A stretch of DNA of 64,000 nucleotides from Bacillota bacterium. GTDB taxonomy: Bacteria > Bacillota > Sulfobacillia > Sulfobacillales > Sulfobacillaceae. The stretch spans positions 19,996 to 83,995 of the forward strand of contig JAJZXX010000176.1 in assembly GCA_021806205.1 (NCBI GenBank), in the 5' to 3' direction. The notes beneath the pieces are model-generated. The model had not been told where the DNA came from, did no database searches, and saw nothing but the letters and a program-made list of their open reading frames with translations. This document shows positions 9,153-18,469 of this stretch, in pieces; within the stretch, counting starts at the first letter, position 1, and each line of letters starts with the position of its first letter. The position numbers and the translations under genes are program-made.

Positions 9153-10373
9153 CTGGTAAAGGATACCGCACCGGTGACCGACCCCGCACAATGGCTTGAA
9201 TGGAACGGGGCGCATCACCAGGCTACGCTGGAAAGTCACCCTGACGTCATGATTCTGGCTGCCCGCTACGGGGATGGGCATTTAAGAGCGGCTAAAGCTA
9301 TCGGCTTGCAGTTGCTGCTATCCGATCCAGCGAGTAAAGTCGGGTTGTTGGACTATTACAAGTTTGTCAATCCGCGTCTCGATCAGGCCATTCGCTGGGC
9401 TTACTTAAGTTCGGTGCGGTTTATTCCGGGGATCTGGAAAAAATTCTATACGGCTACACAAAAAATTGATCCAGAATCCGCGACCCAGCAATTTCTCAAT
9501 CGGGTCGGCATCGAATCATTTTATCAAGCCATTCGTCCCTACCCGCCTAAGGTAATCGTATCAACCTATCCGACGGCTGCCGGCGTGGTGTCTACGTTGA
9601 AGCGGCAAGAACGCATTGAGGCGCTCAACTATGTTGTGATGACGGATTATAGCATCCACTCGCAATGGATTCATCAGTATGTCGACTTATACTTTGTCGG
9701 AGGCCTAGATATGAAAGACGCCCTGGTAAACCGGGGCGTTCCCAAAGAGCGGGTTGTGGTGAGCGGTATCCCGGTTGATGGCCGGTTCTCTTTACCCGTC
9801 GACGAGGAGGCGGTTCGCAAAAGCCTGGGGATTGGGAATGAGCCCGTGATTTTATTTATGGGCGGTTCTTATATGCCCATTAACGAGTTTGCTCAGATCT
9901 TGTCTGACATCGACCACATGACGGTGCCGCACGCGACGGTGGTCGTCGCGGGGCGCGAGACCCGGCGGCTTCGAGTCGCTCTGGATTATCAGGCCCAAGC
10001 CACGCACCCCATTGTCGTTCTGGGCTATGTCGACAACGTCCATGAACTGATGGGTGTGAGTAACCTGTTGGTGAGCAAGGCCGGTGGATTGACGACGACG
10101 GAGGCTTTGTGCCGGGGCCTGCCGATGTTGATCTATCGACCCATCCCCGGGCAGGAAGATGCCAATGCGGCCTATGTGGTGCGGCATAAAGCCGGTCTTT
10201 TAGCGCGAGACCATCGTGATGTCTCGGGCCTTTTGGACCATTTGTTAAACCATCCTTGGGAGTTGAAGGCTATGACGCGACAAGCCCGCTTCCTGGGACA
10301 TCCCAACGCCGCGACTCTCATCGCCGGACGCATTCGAGACGCTATGGCTGCGATGCCGGCGCATGTCCAGTAG
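9153..10373 (+). CDS. MGDG-synthase-like processive lipid glycosyltransferase (UgtP family)
   Basis: GT-B fold glycosyltransferase related to diacylglycerol glucosyltransferases and MurG. The N-terminal motif ARYGDGHLRAAKAI matches the MGDG synthase domain, and the C-terminal donor half carries GGLTTTEALCRGLPM and YRPIPGQEDANA. It likely adds sugar to diacylglycerol at the inner membrane face. The start is unusual: AGGAGGT (9140-9146) sits 6 nt before an in-frame CTG at 9153, whereas the first standard codon, GTG at 9174, is 27 nt away with no ribosome site. From CTG the protein has 406 residues, from GTG 399. The polysaccharide deacetylase follows 40 bp downstream. Confidence 0.85.
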   Translation: MVKDTAPVTDPAQWLEWNGAHHQATLESHPDVMILAARYGDGHLRAAKAIGLQLLLSDPASKVGLLDYYKFVNPRLDQAIRWAYLSSVRFIPGIWKKFYTATQKIDPESATQQFLNRVGIESFYQAIRPYPPKVIVSTYPTAAGVVSTLKRQERIEALNYVVMTDYSIHSQWIHQYVDLYFVGGLDMKDALVNRGVPKERVVVSGIPVDGRFSLPVDEEAVRKSLGIGNEPVILFMGGSYMPINEFAQILSDIDHMTVPHATVVVAGRETRRLRVALDYQAQATHPIVVLGYVDNVHELMGVSNLLVSKAGGLTTTEALCRGLPMLIYRPIPGQEDANAAYVVRHKAGLLARDHRDVSGLLDHLLNHPWELKAMTRQARFLGHPNAATLIAGRIRDAMAAMPAHVQ

Positions 10374-10413
10374 GTGAGCGCGCGGCACGTCGCCTGAGGA
10401 GTGACGGAACACA

Positions 10414-11679
10414 ATGTGGTGGTTAGCCGGGCTTATTGTCGGCCTTTGGGCGGTTATGTATGCGATACCGGATGTGTGGTTTCATCATCTGCAATGGGGA
10501 GCATTTTCCGGATCGCGGGAACGACCCGAAGTGGCGTTGACATTTGACGACGGTCCGGGCCCTGATACGAACGCAATTTTGGATGAACTCAAGCATCTCG
10601 GGGTTCATGCCACATTTTTTTTGGTATCGGCACGAGCCCATTTGCAGCCGGAACTTGTGCGGCGCTTTCGTGAGGAAGGCCACGAAATCGGACTGCATAT
10701 GCCCCAGCATGTGTCCGCTTATCTCATGACGCCTTGGCACAGTTACCGGCAGGTAAGAGCCGGATTGGCCCAAATTGAGGCGCTCATAGGTGCCCGACCG
10801 GTGTTTTTTAGACCGCCCTGGGGACACATGAATCTTGGAATCTGGATCGCGGTTAAGCGCTTACGGCTCACCCTGGTCTTTTGGAACATCGCGCCGGACG
10901 ATTGGCGCTCGGACCGGACTTGCCAGACCATTTATCGCTATGTCGTACAACTGGCCATGCCTGGTGCCGTGGTGGTGCTGCACGATGCGGGGGGCTCCCG
11001 CACCTGCACCGTGGAGTCCTTAAGCCCCATGGTCAAAGGGCTAAGGGCGTTGGGTCTCACTCCCGTCACGTTGGGCGCGATGACTCAGGATGGGTCGTTG
11101 TTAAGGCGTCTTTGGATGTGGTGGGAACTTCGCTTTACCCGGAGTTGGAACATTCAGACCGTGCCGAACCGGGACGGTGGAGAACCATTTTTGCGAATGG
11201 GTCACATTATCTATCGCGGACCTGGGATACGCATTGCTAAAGACCGCGTGCTTCAATCGGGAGATCCTTTCGGCGAAATTCACTTCAGCAATATAGCGCT
11301 CGCTCAGTTTAGCGGACAAGCGATGTCTGGTTTAAAAGCACTTCATAGCGTTATGGCAGCCTTGCATGATCTGGCGGCCTGGATTCAGACCGAGCCCGAA
11401 TATGGGGACGTGGTCGCGGTAGGCGGAGTGACCTTGCTCGATGCCGAACGCTCTTTAGATCGCTTAGGGTTTCAGCGGGTGCCGGTCACCGGTTGGACTA
11501 AATGGTCGATGTGGTTTTATCTGATTGTGCTGATGTCTATCTATCATGAAAGCGGCTGGAAGACTCTAAAACGCTTTTCCCGATTAAAGCCGATCCGCTT
11601 GGTGATGGACCGGGATACGTTAATGGCGCGATATGCAAGGCCAAGAAAGTCTCTGACAAAGCCTTTGGCGCCTCGTTAA
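10414..11679 (+). CDS. Polysaccharide deacetylase with C-terminal extension
   Basis: NodB-domain deacetylase of carbohydrate esterase family 4, probably acting on cell-wall or surface glycans. An N-terminal hydrophobic segment (residues 1-17) likely anchors it outside the membrane. The NodB motifs are intact: LTFDDGPGPDT (catalytic and metal aspartates), EIGLHMPQH (metal histidines) and FFRPPWGH. The final about 200 residues form a separate domain without deacetylase motifs, ending in a basic tail. It resembles the YkoP-like domain found next to deacetylases in Bacillus, but this is only from memory of the pattern. A GGAG site precedes ATG 10414. Confidence 0.87.
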   Translation: MWWLAGLIVGLWAVMYAIPDVWFHHLQWGAFSGSRERPEVALTFDDGPGPDTNAILDELKHLGVHATFFLVSARAHLQPELVRRFREEGHEIGLHMPQHVSAYLMTPWHSYRQVRAGLAQIEALIGARPVFFRPPWGHMNLGIWIAVKRLRLTLVFWNIAPDDWRSDRTCQTIYRYVVQLAMPGAVVVLHDAGGSRTCTVESLSPMVKGLRALGLTPVTLGAMTQDGSLLRRLWMWWELRFTRSWNIQTVPNRDGGEPFLRMGHIIYRGPGIRIAKDRVLQSGDPFGEIHFSNIALAQFSGQAMSGLKALHSVMAALHDLAAWIQTEPEYGDVVAVGGVTLLDAERSLDRLGFQRVPVTGWTKWSMWFYLIVLMSIYHESGWKTLKRFSRLKPIRLVMDRDTLMARYARPRKSLTKPLAPR

Positions 11680-11972
11680 CGAAGGCCCGGTTCATGATCC
11701 CATCCCGGGTTGAGGGTCTGAATGACGGCGTCGCGAAACGCCGGATCATCGCGGACCATTTGGCGAATCACCTCTAATAAGGTCTTTTGAAAGTAACTGC
11801 CCTTGGCGTCGTCGGGGCGAAGCCACGACAAAAGAAAGTCTGCCATGACTTCGGAAATTAAAGCCTCGCCTTGGTCGGTCCGAAAGAACCGGTGCAGCCA
11901 TTGTTCAATATGCGGTTCCAAGACGGCTTCAATGCGTTCCTCAATGTGATGGTTCAACCGGTCGCGAATCAT
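11676..11972 (-). CDS. Small conserved-looking protein of unknown function
   Basis: A 98-residue acidic/amphipathic helical protein with no recognised domain. ATG 11972 has an excellent GGAGG site at 6-nt spacing, which supports a real gene. Upstream in-frame codons extend the reading frame to 12137 but lack a ribosome site and overlap the coxS leader. Its stop overlaps the convergent deacetylase stop by 4 bp. No signal peptide or membrane segment is visible. Confidence 0.65.
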   Translation of the reverse strand: MIRDRLNHHIEERIEAVLEPHIEQWLHRFFRTDQGEALISEVMADFLLSWLRPDDAKGSYFQKTLLEVIRQMVRDDPAFRDAVIQTLNPGWDHEPGLR

Positions 11973-12114
11973 AAAAAACCTCCAAATAGGCGGGCGTTGG
12001 TGGTAAATAGTGGGTGACCCGAGGCTCCATCCTATGATACCATAGATGGGCACGAGACTGAATATTCGACATAGTTCGGGAAGGGACCGAATTAACCCCT
12101 GGGAGGAATGTCTG

Positions 12115-12639
12115 ATGAACGACTCCAAGGTTACCATTAATTTGAGCGTAAACGGTCAGGACACCACCGTGCGGGTACCGAGTCGCACCTTGTTGTCCGA
12201 GTTGCTGCGCGACACGTTAGGGTTAACAGGGACCCACGTGGGGTGTGACACGTCGCAATGCGGCGTGTGTACCGTATGGATGGATGGATTGGCCGTAAAG
12301 TCCTGCACGATTTTGGCGGCTCAGGCGGACCAATCGGCGGTGGTTACGGTCGAAGGGCTAGCCCGCGGCATAACGCTTCATCCGGTTCAGCGCGCCTTTC
12401 AAGCTGAACATGGTTTACAGTGCGGGTTTTGCACCCCAGGCGCCATGATGTTGGCCGCATGGTATATTCAGCATCATCACGAGACGTCCGAAACGGCCAT
12501 TCGCGAGGCCTTAGACGGACTGATTTGCCGCTGCACCGGATACGAAAACATTGTACGGTCCGTACAGCGGGCACTGGCCTTCCAACAGGAAGATGAAACA
12601 CCCGTTGCGGCGGGTCGAGAGGAGGAAGTATCCTCATGA
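12115..12639 (+). CDS. coxS: Molybdenum hydroxylase small subunit, 2x[2Fe-2S] (CoxS)
   Basis: Electron-transfer subunit of a CO-dehydrogenase/xanthine-oxidase family enzyme. The 174 residues carry a plant-type [2Fe-2S] domain (CDTSQCGVC near residue 42) and an all-helical [2Fe-2S] domain (CGFCTPG and CRCTGY). ATG 12115 is preceded by GGGAGGA. It begins the coxS-coxL-coxM operon, overlapping coxL by the 4 bp ATGA. An inverted repeat TTCGG-7-CCGAA lies in its leader at 12074-12090. Confidence 0.95.
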   Translation: MNDSKVTINLSVNGQDTTVRVPSRTLLSELLRDTLGLTGTHVGCDTSQCGVCTVWMDGLAVKSCTILAAQADQSAVVTVEGLARGITLHPVQRAFQAEHGLQCGFCTPGAMMLAAWYIQHHHETSETAIREALDGLICRCTGYENIVRSVQRALAFQQEDETPVAAGREEEVSS

Positions 12640-14996
12640 GTCGTAAGTTATGGGGCGAAAATGTGGCCCGCCGCGAAGATATACGACTAGTCCAGGGCCA
12701 AGGTCAGTTTACCGATGACAGAGTCTTGCCCGGTATGCTCTATGCGGCTATATTGCGCAGTCCACACGCCCACGCTAAAATTCGCCAGATCGATGTTGCG
12801 TCCGCGCAGAAAATGCCCGGTGTAATCAAGGTCTATACGGGATCGATGGTGAGCGGGCACCTAGGGACTATCCCTACGGCTTGGATCCCCCCGGACTCTC
12901 AACTGAAAATGGTTCCTCATCCTCCGTTGGCGGTGGATCGCGTGCGGTATGTCGGCGAAGCGGTCGCCCTAGTGGTGGCTCAGGATCCTTACCAGGCCGA
13001 AGAGGCGCTTTACAGGATTCTTGTCGATTACGAACCGCTCCCTGCCATAAGCGACCCCGTACAGGCGCTCGAGTCGTCCAGCCCGCGTCTGCATGAAGAG
13101 GCGCCAGAAAATGTGGCTCTGCATTGGAAAGTGGGCACGGACACCGACGAGGTTTTTTCCGGGGCCGATGTCGTGGTGCGTCAGACCTTTCGTCAGCAAC
13201 GCCTCATACCCAATCCTATGGAGCCGCGCTCCGCGCTGGTACAATACAATAGCGCCACCGGTGACATGACGGCTTGGCTGACGACGCAAAACCCCCACAT
13301 TCACCGGTTTCTCATGTCGGGAATCTTGGGCATCCCGGAACATAAATTGCGAGTAATCGCCCAGGATGTCGGGGGAGGATTCGGGAGTAAAATCGCTTGC
13401 TACGCGGATGAAGTGCTTACCGCGTTCGCGGCCCGGGATCTCATGCGTCCCGTCAAGTGGACCGAAAGCCGCTCGGAGCACTTTGTGGCCACGACTCACG
13501 GGCGGGATCATTACGATGAAGTGGAATTGGCAGGCACAAAAGCGGGACGGGTCTTGGCCGTGCGTGTGAAGACCTACGCGAATATGGGGGCGTATCTGTC
13601 GACAGCGGGACCCGGAGTGCCCACGATTCTCTTTGGGCTCATCGTCAATGGGGCCTATGACATCGCCCAGGCGTCGGCGGAAGTCTATGGGGTCTTCACC
13701 AACACCACGCCGGTTGATGCCTACCGGGGGGCAGGTCGGCCTGAGGCGACTTTTCTGATCGAGCGCATCATGGATGTCTATGCCCGAGAAATCGGCATGG
13801 ATCCGGTGGAACTGCGACGCATCAATCTGATCAAAAAAGAGCAATTTCCTTACACCAACCCGTTTGGGATTGTCTACGATAGTGGGGACTACCACCAGAC
13901 TCTAGACCTGGCCCTTAAGACGTTGGATTACGCCAGTTTGCGGCAAGAGCGGGAAGCCTTGCGGCGTCAGCACAAGTACATGGGGGTCGGCTTTAGCACC
14001 TATGTGGAGATGTGTGGACTGGGTCCGTCGCAAGTGGCGGGAGCCGTGGGATTCCAAGGCGGCTTGTGGGAAAGCGCGACCATTCGGCTGCATCCCACCG
14101 GTAAAGCGACCGTATTGACGGGGGCGTCCCCCCACGGGCAGGGGGAAGAGACCACCTTTGGCCAGATTGTGGCGGATCGCCTGGGCATTCCCCTCGAGGA
14201 TATCGACGTGGTCCATGGCGATACCGATCGGGTCTCTATGGGGTGGGGTACTTATGGTTCCCGGAGCACAGCCGTCGGAGGGGGGGCCTTAGCGAAGGCG
14301 GCCGACCGCATTGTGGAGAAGGCCAAAATCATTGCGGCCCACATGCTGGAAGTTCCGGTGGGGGCCGTGCAATATGACGCGGGCCAATTTTATCCCGAAG
14401 GCAGCCGCGAACGGGCGGTCGGGATACAAGATGTGACTTTGCAGGCCCATCTTGGCTGGAACCTTCCCGAAGGGGTAGAGCCGGGCATGGAAGTGAGCGC
14501 ATTTTATGATCCGACCAACTTTACGTATCCGTTTGGGACGCACGTGGCGGTCGTCTCGGTGGATCCGGACACCGGTGAGGTCAAACTCTTGCGCTACCTG
14601 GCCGTGGATGATTGCGGACCCGCGATCAATCCGATGATCGTGGAAGGGCAAGTCCATGGGGGGGTGGTTCAAGGCGTTGGGCAGGCGTTGTACGAGGGCG
14701 CCGTTTATGATGGCGACGGCCAACTGGTGAGTGGTTCGTTCATGGATTATGCCATGCCTAAGGCCCGTTTCTTTCCACGGCTTGAGACCCAGCGCACCGA
14801 AACCCCATCGCCTCACAATCCTTTAGGGGTGAAGGGCGTCGGCGAGACCGGCACCATAGCATCGACGCCAGCGGTGGTTAATGCGGTGATGGACGCGCTT
14901 TCCAGTTTTGGCGTGGTGAATTTGGACATGCCGCTCACGCCGCCCAAGGTGTGGCAAGCCATCCAAACGTCGATGGCAAAGGGGGGACCATCATGA
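12636..14996 (+). CDS. coxL: Form-II CO-dehydrogenase-like molybdopterin large subunit (CoxL)
   Basis: Catalytic Mo-cofactor subunit of an aerobic CO-dehydrogenase/xanthine-oxidase family hydroxylase. It has 786 residues with QDVGGGFGSK in the cofactor domain and GVKGVGETG, with the catalytic glutamate, near the C-terminus. The active-site loop reads AYRGAGR, the form-II signature; proven CO dehydrogenases (form I) have AYxCSFR with the Cu-binding cysteine, which is absent here. CO is therefore an unlikely substrate. Translationally coupled to coxS (ATGA overlap) and to coxM (ATGA overlap). Confidence 0.93.
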   Translation: MSRKLWGENVARREDIRLVQGQGQFTDDRVLPGMLYAAILRSPHAHAKIRQIDVASAQKMPGVIKVYTGSMVSGHLGTIPTAWIPPDSQLKMVPHPPLAVDRVRYVGEAVALVVAQDPYQAEEALYRILVDYEPLPAISDPVQALESSSPRLHEEAPENVALHWKVGTDTDEVFSGADVVVRQTFRQQRLIPNPMEPRSALVQYNSATGDMTAWLTTQNPHIHRFLMSGILGIPEHKLRVIAQDVGGGFGSKIACYADEVLTAFAARDLMRPVKWTESRSEHFVATTHGRDHYDEVELAGTKAGRVLAVRVKTYANMGAYLSTAGPGVPTILFGLIVNGAYDIAQASAEVYGVFTNTTPVDAYRGAGRPEATFLIERIMDVYAREIGMDPVELRRINLIKKEQFPYTNPFGIVYDSGDYHQTLDLALKTLDYASLRQEREALRRQHKYMGVGFSTYVEMCGLGPSQVAGAVGFQGGLWESATIRLHPTGKATVLTGASPHGQGEETTFGQIVADRLGIPLEDIDVVHGDTDRVSMGWGTYGSRSTAVGGGALAKAADRIVEKAKIIAAHMLEVPVGAVQYDAGQFYPEGSRERAVGIQDVTLQAHLGWNLPEGVEPGMEVSAFYDPTNFTYPFGTHVAVVSVDPDTGEVKLLRYLAVDDCGPAINPMIVEGQVHGGVVQGVGQALYEGAVYDGDGQLVSGSFMDYAMPKARFFPRLETQRTETPSPHNPLGVKGVGETGTIASTPAVVNAVMDALSSFGVVNLDMPLTPPKVWQAIQTSMAKGGPS

Positions 14997-15850
14997 TTGC
15001 AGCGGAAATCGGCTACGAAAGGGCTAAGACTATTGAGGAGGCTCTGTCGCTTTTGAGCCAGGACGTTGATGCCAAACTTCTGTCCGGGGGACATAGCCTG
15101 GTGCCTCTCATGAAGCTAAGACTGGCCCAGCCGTCCACACTGATTGACGTGTCGAAGATTCCGGAGTTGCGGACGTTGGATGTGGAGTCAGAGCGCATTA
15201 CCATAGGCGCCGGCGTCCGCTATTTTGAGCTCTTGGGCGACACCCGCCTTGAAGAATTAATGCCGGTGATAGCGCAAGCAACATCGGTGATTGCCGATCC
15301 CCAGGTGCGTCATCGGGGGACGATTGGCGGGGCGGCCGTTCACGCCGATCCCACGTCAGATCTCGCAGCCGTGTTTTTGGCACTGGAAGCCCGCTTTCAC
15401 ATTCGGTCCGCCGCGGGCCGGCGGATTGTCCCGATTGAGGACTGGTACCTAGCGCCTCTGACCTCGGCCTTGGAACGCGACGAGATGCTGGTGGCCGTGG
15501 AGTTTCCCCGGCCGATTCCCCGCCGCCAGGCTTATGTGAAGTTTAGCCATCCCGCTTCGGGCTATGCTTTGGCCGGGGTTGCGGCGATTATGGACCTAAC
15601 TCAGCACGGGCTAGTGCAAGGGGCCGGGATTGCGGTGACCGGGGCGGCCACCATGCCCTTTAGGGCATCGACAGCCGAGGCCTGGCTGCAAGGCCGCCCA
15701 CTCAATGCGGAGAGTGTCGCGATGGCGGCTCAAGTCGGGGCGGATGATGGTACGTATGATGCAGACGACGGGCAATACCCAGCCGTTTACCGAAAAAATC
15801 TGGCGCGCGTGATGCTAGCGCGGGCACTCGAAAAACTAGCGCCGCAATAA
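14993..15850 (+). CDS. coxM: Molybdenum hydroxylase FAD subunit (CoxM)
   Basis: FAD-binding medium subunit that passes electrons from the Fe-S subunit onward, presumably to the quinone pool. The 285 residues contain LLSGGHSLVPLMK (FAD pyrophosphate loop) and RGTIGGAAVHADPTSD (second FAD motif), both diagnostic of CoxM. The start is ATG 14993, overlapping the coxL stop (ATGA) with GGGGGG 5 nt upstream; an earlier in-frame start would sit deep in coxL. Confidence 0.94.
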   Translation: MIAAEIGYERAKTIEEALSLLSQDVDAKLLSGGHSLVPLMKLRLAQPSTLIDVSKIPELRTLDVESERITIGAGVRYFELLGDTRLEELMPVIAQATSVIADPQVRHRGTIGGAAVHADPTSDLAAVFLALEARFHIRSAAGRRIVPIEDWYLAPLTSALERDEMLVAVEFPRPIPRRQAYVKFSHPASGYALAGVAAIMDLTQHGLVQGAGIAVTGAATMPFRASTAEAWLQGRPLNAESVAMAAQVGADDGTYDADDGQYPAVYRKNLARVMLARALEKLAPQ

Positions 15851-15860
15851 TCGATGGGGG

Positions 15861-15885
15861 GCGCCGACTCTTCTGGGGTCGGCGC
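15861..15885 (+). other. Hairpin between coxM and coxD
   Basis: GCGCCGAC (15861-15868) and GTCGGCGC (15878-15885) form an 8-bp GC stem with a 9-nt loop. There is no U-tract after it, so it is more likely an RNA-processing or mRNA-stability element than a full terminator, and could separate enzyme from maturation gene expression. Confidence 0.5.
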
Positions 15886-15916
15886 TTGCCAATATAGGGG
15901 GTGTGTTGGAGAGTCC

Positions 15917-16831
15917 ATGCGGCATTCCTTTAGTAATCCCGATGAACTTTTGCGTCGTTTAGACGCTCATGACTACCTGGCCGACACGGGATTAGCCACC
16001 GCACTGTTCTTGGCACTCGTCTTGGAACGGCCCCTCTTGCTGGAGGGCGAACCGGGCGTCGGCAAGACCGAGTTGGCCAAAGTGATGAGTGTGGTATTGG
16101 GTCGTCCGCTGATTCGCTTGCAGTGCTATTACGGAATTGACATCAAGTCTGCGGTGTACGATTGGAATTACGCCCGGCAAATGCTGCACATTAGGTTGGC
16201 GGAAGCCCATCAGTCACCCAGTGAGCTGGAAAAAGACATTTACTCCAGCGATTTTCTCGTCAAACGGCCGCTGCTGACGGCGATTTCATCCCATCCCGCG
16301 CCGGTGCTTTTGATTGACGAAGTCGACCGGACCGACGAAGCCTTTGAGGCGCTGCTTTTGGAGTTTTTAGGGGAGTTTCAGGTCAGCATCCCGGAAATCG
16401 GTCCATTTGCTGCCAAAGAATTGCCATTGGTGATTTTGACCTCAAACCGCACCCGGGATATCCATGACGCCTTAAGACGGCGGTGCCTTTACTATTGGAT
16501 TGACTATCCCGATCCGACACGGGAATTCGCCATATTGACGCGTCGCCATCCCGATCTGGGCCGTGAGCTGGTGCGCCACGTGGTGACGTTTGTGGGCGAA
16601 CTGCGCCGTCAGCCTTTGGTCAAAAGGCCGGGTTTGGCCGAAAGCCTGGAGTGGCTCAACGCTCTTTCGGCCTTGACCACCCGGGAATTATCGCTATCGG
16701 TTGTGGACAAGACGCTGGGGCTTTTGCTGAAATACTATGACGATATTGACTTGATGCGCCGTCAATCCCCGGATGGCATACCCCTGGCGGAAGAATTGTT
16801 AAAGAAAGGCGTAGCTCGTGGCGACGGCTGA
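15917..16831 (+). CDS. coxD: MoxR-type AAA+ ATPase (CoxD)
   Basis: AAA+ chaperone that, with CoxE, matures the active site of Cox-type enzymes; in Oligotropha CoxD is needed to build the CuSMo centre. The 304 residues show Walker A GEPGVGKTE, Walker B VLLIDEVDRTD and the sensor TSNRTRD. ATG 15917 has a TGGAGA site. It is 66 bp after coxM, across the hairpin, and overlaps coxE by 14 bp. Because this coxL lacks the Cu-binding cysteine, CoxD here presumably serves sulfuration or general assembly. Confidence 0.92.
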   Translation: MRHSFSNPDELLRRLDAHDYLADTGLATALFLALVLERPLLLEGEPGVGKTELAKVMSVVLGRPLIRLQCYYGIDIKSAVYDWNYARQMLHIRLAEAHQSPSELEKDIYSSDFLVKRPLLTAISSHPAPVLLIDEVDRTDEAFEALLLEFLGEFQVSIPEIGPFAAKELPLVILTSNRTRDIHDALRRRCLYYWIDYPDPTREFAILTRRHPDLGRELVRHVVTFVGELRRQPLVKRPGLAESLEWLNALSALTTRELSLSVVDKTLGLLLKYYDDIDLMRRQSPDGIPLAEELLKKGVARGDG

Positions 16832-17972
16832 TGCCCAGGTTCTCATCAAAAATCTCAGAAGTTTACTTAGAGGGCTAAGGCGTCTAGGCCTTATCTTGGG
16901 CCACGCCGATCTCAGCGCCGCTGTGGAGGCTTTGACGGTGAGCCGTGCCCAGGATATGGACTCCTTTTATGCGGTATTGGTGGTGCTTTGGTGCAAAACC
17001 CCCCAGGAAATTGAGCTCATGAGCCAGGCCTTTATCCAGTGGGTATTGTTGCTGAGCCGACCCGATGGGGGCCCCTTGTCTGAACACACGCTTCTAGCGG
17101 CACTGGCTGAACGGCATGGAAAACAAAGGGGCGCGGCGCATCCGTCCTGGTGGTCAGACTCCCAGGAGACTTTCACCGACCGATCGGGTTCTCTCGTGCT
17201 CACCCAAGGGGCAAGCCGGTCGGAGGTGTTGCAGCACGAGCCGCTGGACCGGTTGACTGACGAAGAGATTGCTTGGCTCATCACCTGGTATCGACCCCGA
17301 AAGCCTCTCATGATGCAGGCGTATATGGTGCACAAATCGGACAACGGCCGGTTTTTCAGCCCCTCGTTTACCATTCGGTATGGGCGTGAAGGATCCGAAT
17401 GGGTCCGGATGCACTTTGACGACCGCACGAATGAGCCGTTACGCCTGACGGTGCTAATAGACATGAGTGGTTCCATGGCGGCCTTCCATCGGCCCCTCTT
17501 GCAGTTTATGCATGCGATGATGCGCCATCAGCGGGGCCTGTCGGTCTATGCATTTTCTACCAGACTGACCTCGTTGACACGTTCCTTGCGACACTTTTAT
17601 GTGGAACGGGCCTTAGAAGACGCCTCGGCTTTGGTGGTTGATCGCGGAGGGGGCACCCGGATTGCCGAAAGTGTCGAATCGCTCTGGCGTCGCGAACGGG
17701 GTCGCGGGTTAACCGCCCGCTCGACGGTGGTCTTGGTGTCGGATGGGTTTGAAGATGGTGACGGTCAGCTCTTGCGGCGCTGGAGTGCCCGTCTGGAGCA
17801 CTATGTCAGCGGCCGGTTCTACTGGTGGAACCCGTATTCCCTGGAAGACCCGAAAACCTCAGCCGTTCCGTCAGTTCAAGCGCTGGCGGCGCATGCGGTC
17901 TACACCGGGATTGCCAATTTTCAGGCGCTAAGCCGGGCGTGGTCCCAACTCGATCGCCCGAGCGCGTTATAA
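16818..17972 (+). CDS. coxE: VWA-domain maturation protein CoxE
   Basis: CoxE-like partner of the MoxR ATPase. The 384 residues end in a von Willebrand A domain with an intact MIDAS motif (LIDMSGSMAAF near residue 216) and a later VSDGFEDGD. The N-terminal half is helical without known domains. It starts with GTG 16818 inside coxD, so the two are co-translated. Confidence 0.9.
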   Translation: MATADAQVLIKNLRSLLRGLRRLGLILGHADLSAAVEALTVSRAQDMDSFYAVLVVLWCKTPQEIELMSQAFIQWVLLLSRPDGGPLSEHTLLAALAERHGKQRGAAHPSWWSDSQETFTDRSGSLVLTQGASRSEVLQHEPLDRLTDEEIAWLITWYRPRKPLMMQAYMVHKSDNGRFFSPSFTIRYGREGSEWVRMHFDDRTNEPLRLTVLIDMSGSMAAFHRPLLQFMHAMMRHQRGLSVYAFSTRLTSLTRSLRHFYVERALEDASALVVDRGGGTRIAESVESLWRRERGRGLTARSTVVLVSDGFEDGDGQLLRRWSARLEHYVSGRFYWWNPYSLEDPKTSAVPSVQALAAHAVYTGIANFQALSRAWSQLDRPSAL

Positions 17973-18004
17973 TGTCACTAGTATGGTCACGAAAGGTAGG
18001 GACA

Positions 18005-18448
18005 ATGATGGAACTCAAGGGCCGTAAGGTGATTGAAGCGAGTCCCGAAGTTTGTTTTCGGTTGTTGAGGGATCCGGATGTTTTAGTGCGGACCATGCCT
18101 GGATTAAAGGAGCTGGAACCTCAGGAAGATGGTACATATCGTGCTGTCATGGAAATGGGCGTGGGCGCCATTAAGGGACGGTATGCGGGTCGGCTCTCCA
18201 TGGAGGACGTGGTGGACAACACCTCCTATCGACTGGTGATGGATGGTCAGGGACCCGGCGGGTTTGTCAATGTGAATTTAATGGTCCAGTTTAATAGCCA
18301 GGAACCCGGATGCGAAATCCAGTACGAAGGCGAGGCCAAGGTCGGAGGGACGGTGGCCGGGGTAGGCCAACGCATGTTGGGCGGTGTCTCTACCTTCATC
18401 ATGAACCAGTTTTTCGACAAAGTGGCCAAAGAGGCCCAACAGCAGTAA
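18005..18448 (+). CDS. coxG: CoxG-type SRPBCC protein
   Basis: Carbon-monoxide-dehydrogenase subunit G family, a START/SRPBCC-fold helper. In Oligotropha CoxG is linked to membrane association of the enzyme. The 147 residues begin MMELKGRKVIEASPEVCF and contain the family-typical YEGEAKVGGTVAGVGQRM. ATG 18005 (or the adjacent ATG 18008) follows an AGGTAGGG site. A TATAAT at 17968-17973 overlaps the coxE stop and might add a secondary promoter. Confidence 0.9.
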   Translation: MMELKGRKVIEASPEVCFRLLRDPDVLVRTMPGLKELEPQEDGTYRAVMEMGVGAIKGRYAGRLSMEDVVDNTSYRLVMDGQGPGGFVNVNLMVQFNSQEPGCEIQYEGEAKVGGTVAGVGQRMLGGVSTFIMNQFFDKVAKEAQQQ

Positions 18449-18469
18449 TCGACACGGGAGGGGGATCGC

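Noticed and set aside
12969-13895. 308-codon open frame antisense to coxL.
   Set aside because: A shadow of the coxL coding strand with His/Arg/Gly-biased composition and no family similarity.
12636-14996. Calling the first cluster a true CO dehydrogenase.
   Set aside because: The active-site loop AYRGAGR lacks the copper-binding cysteine of form-I enzymes, so CO oxidation is not supported.
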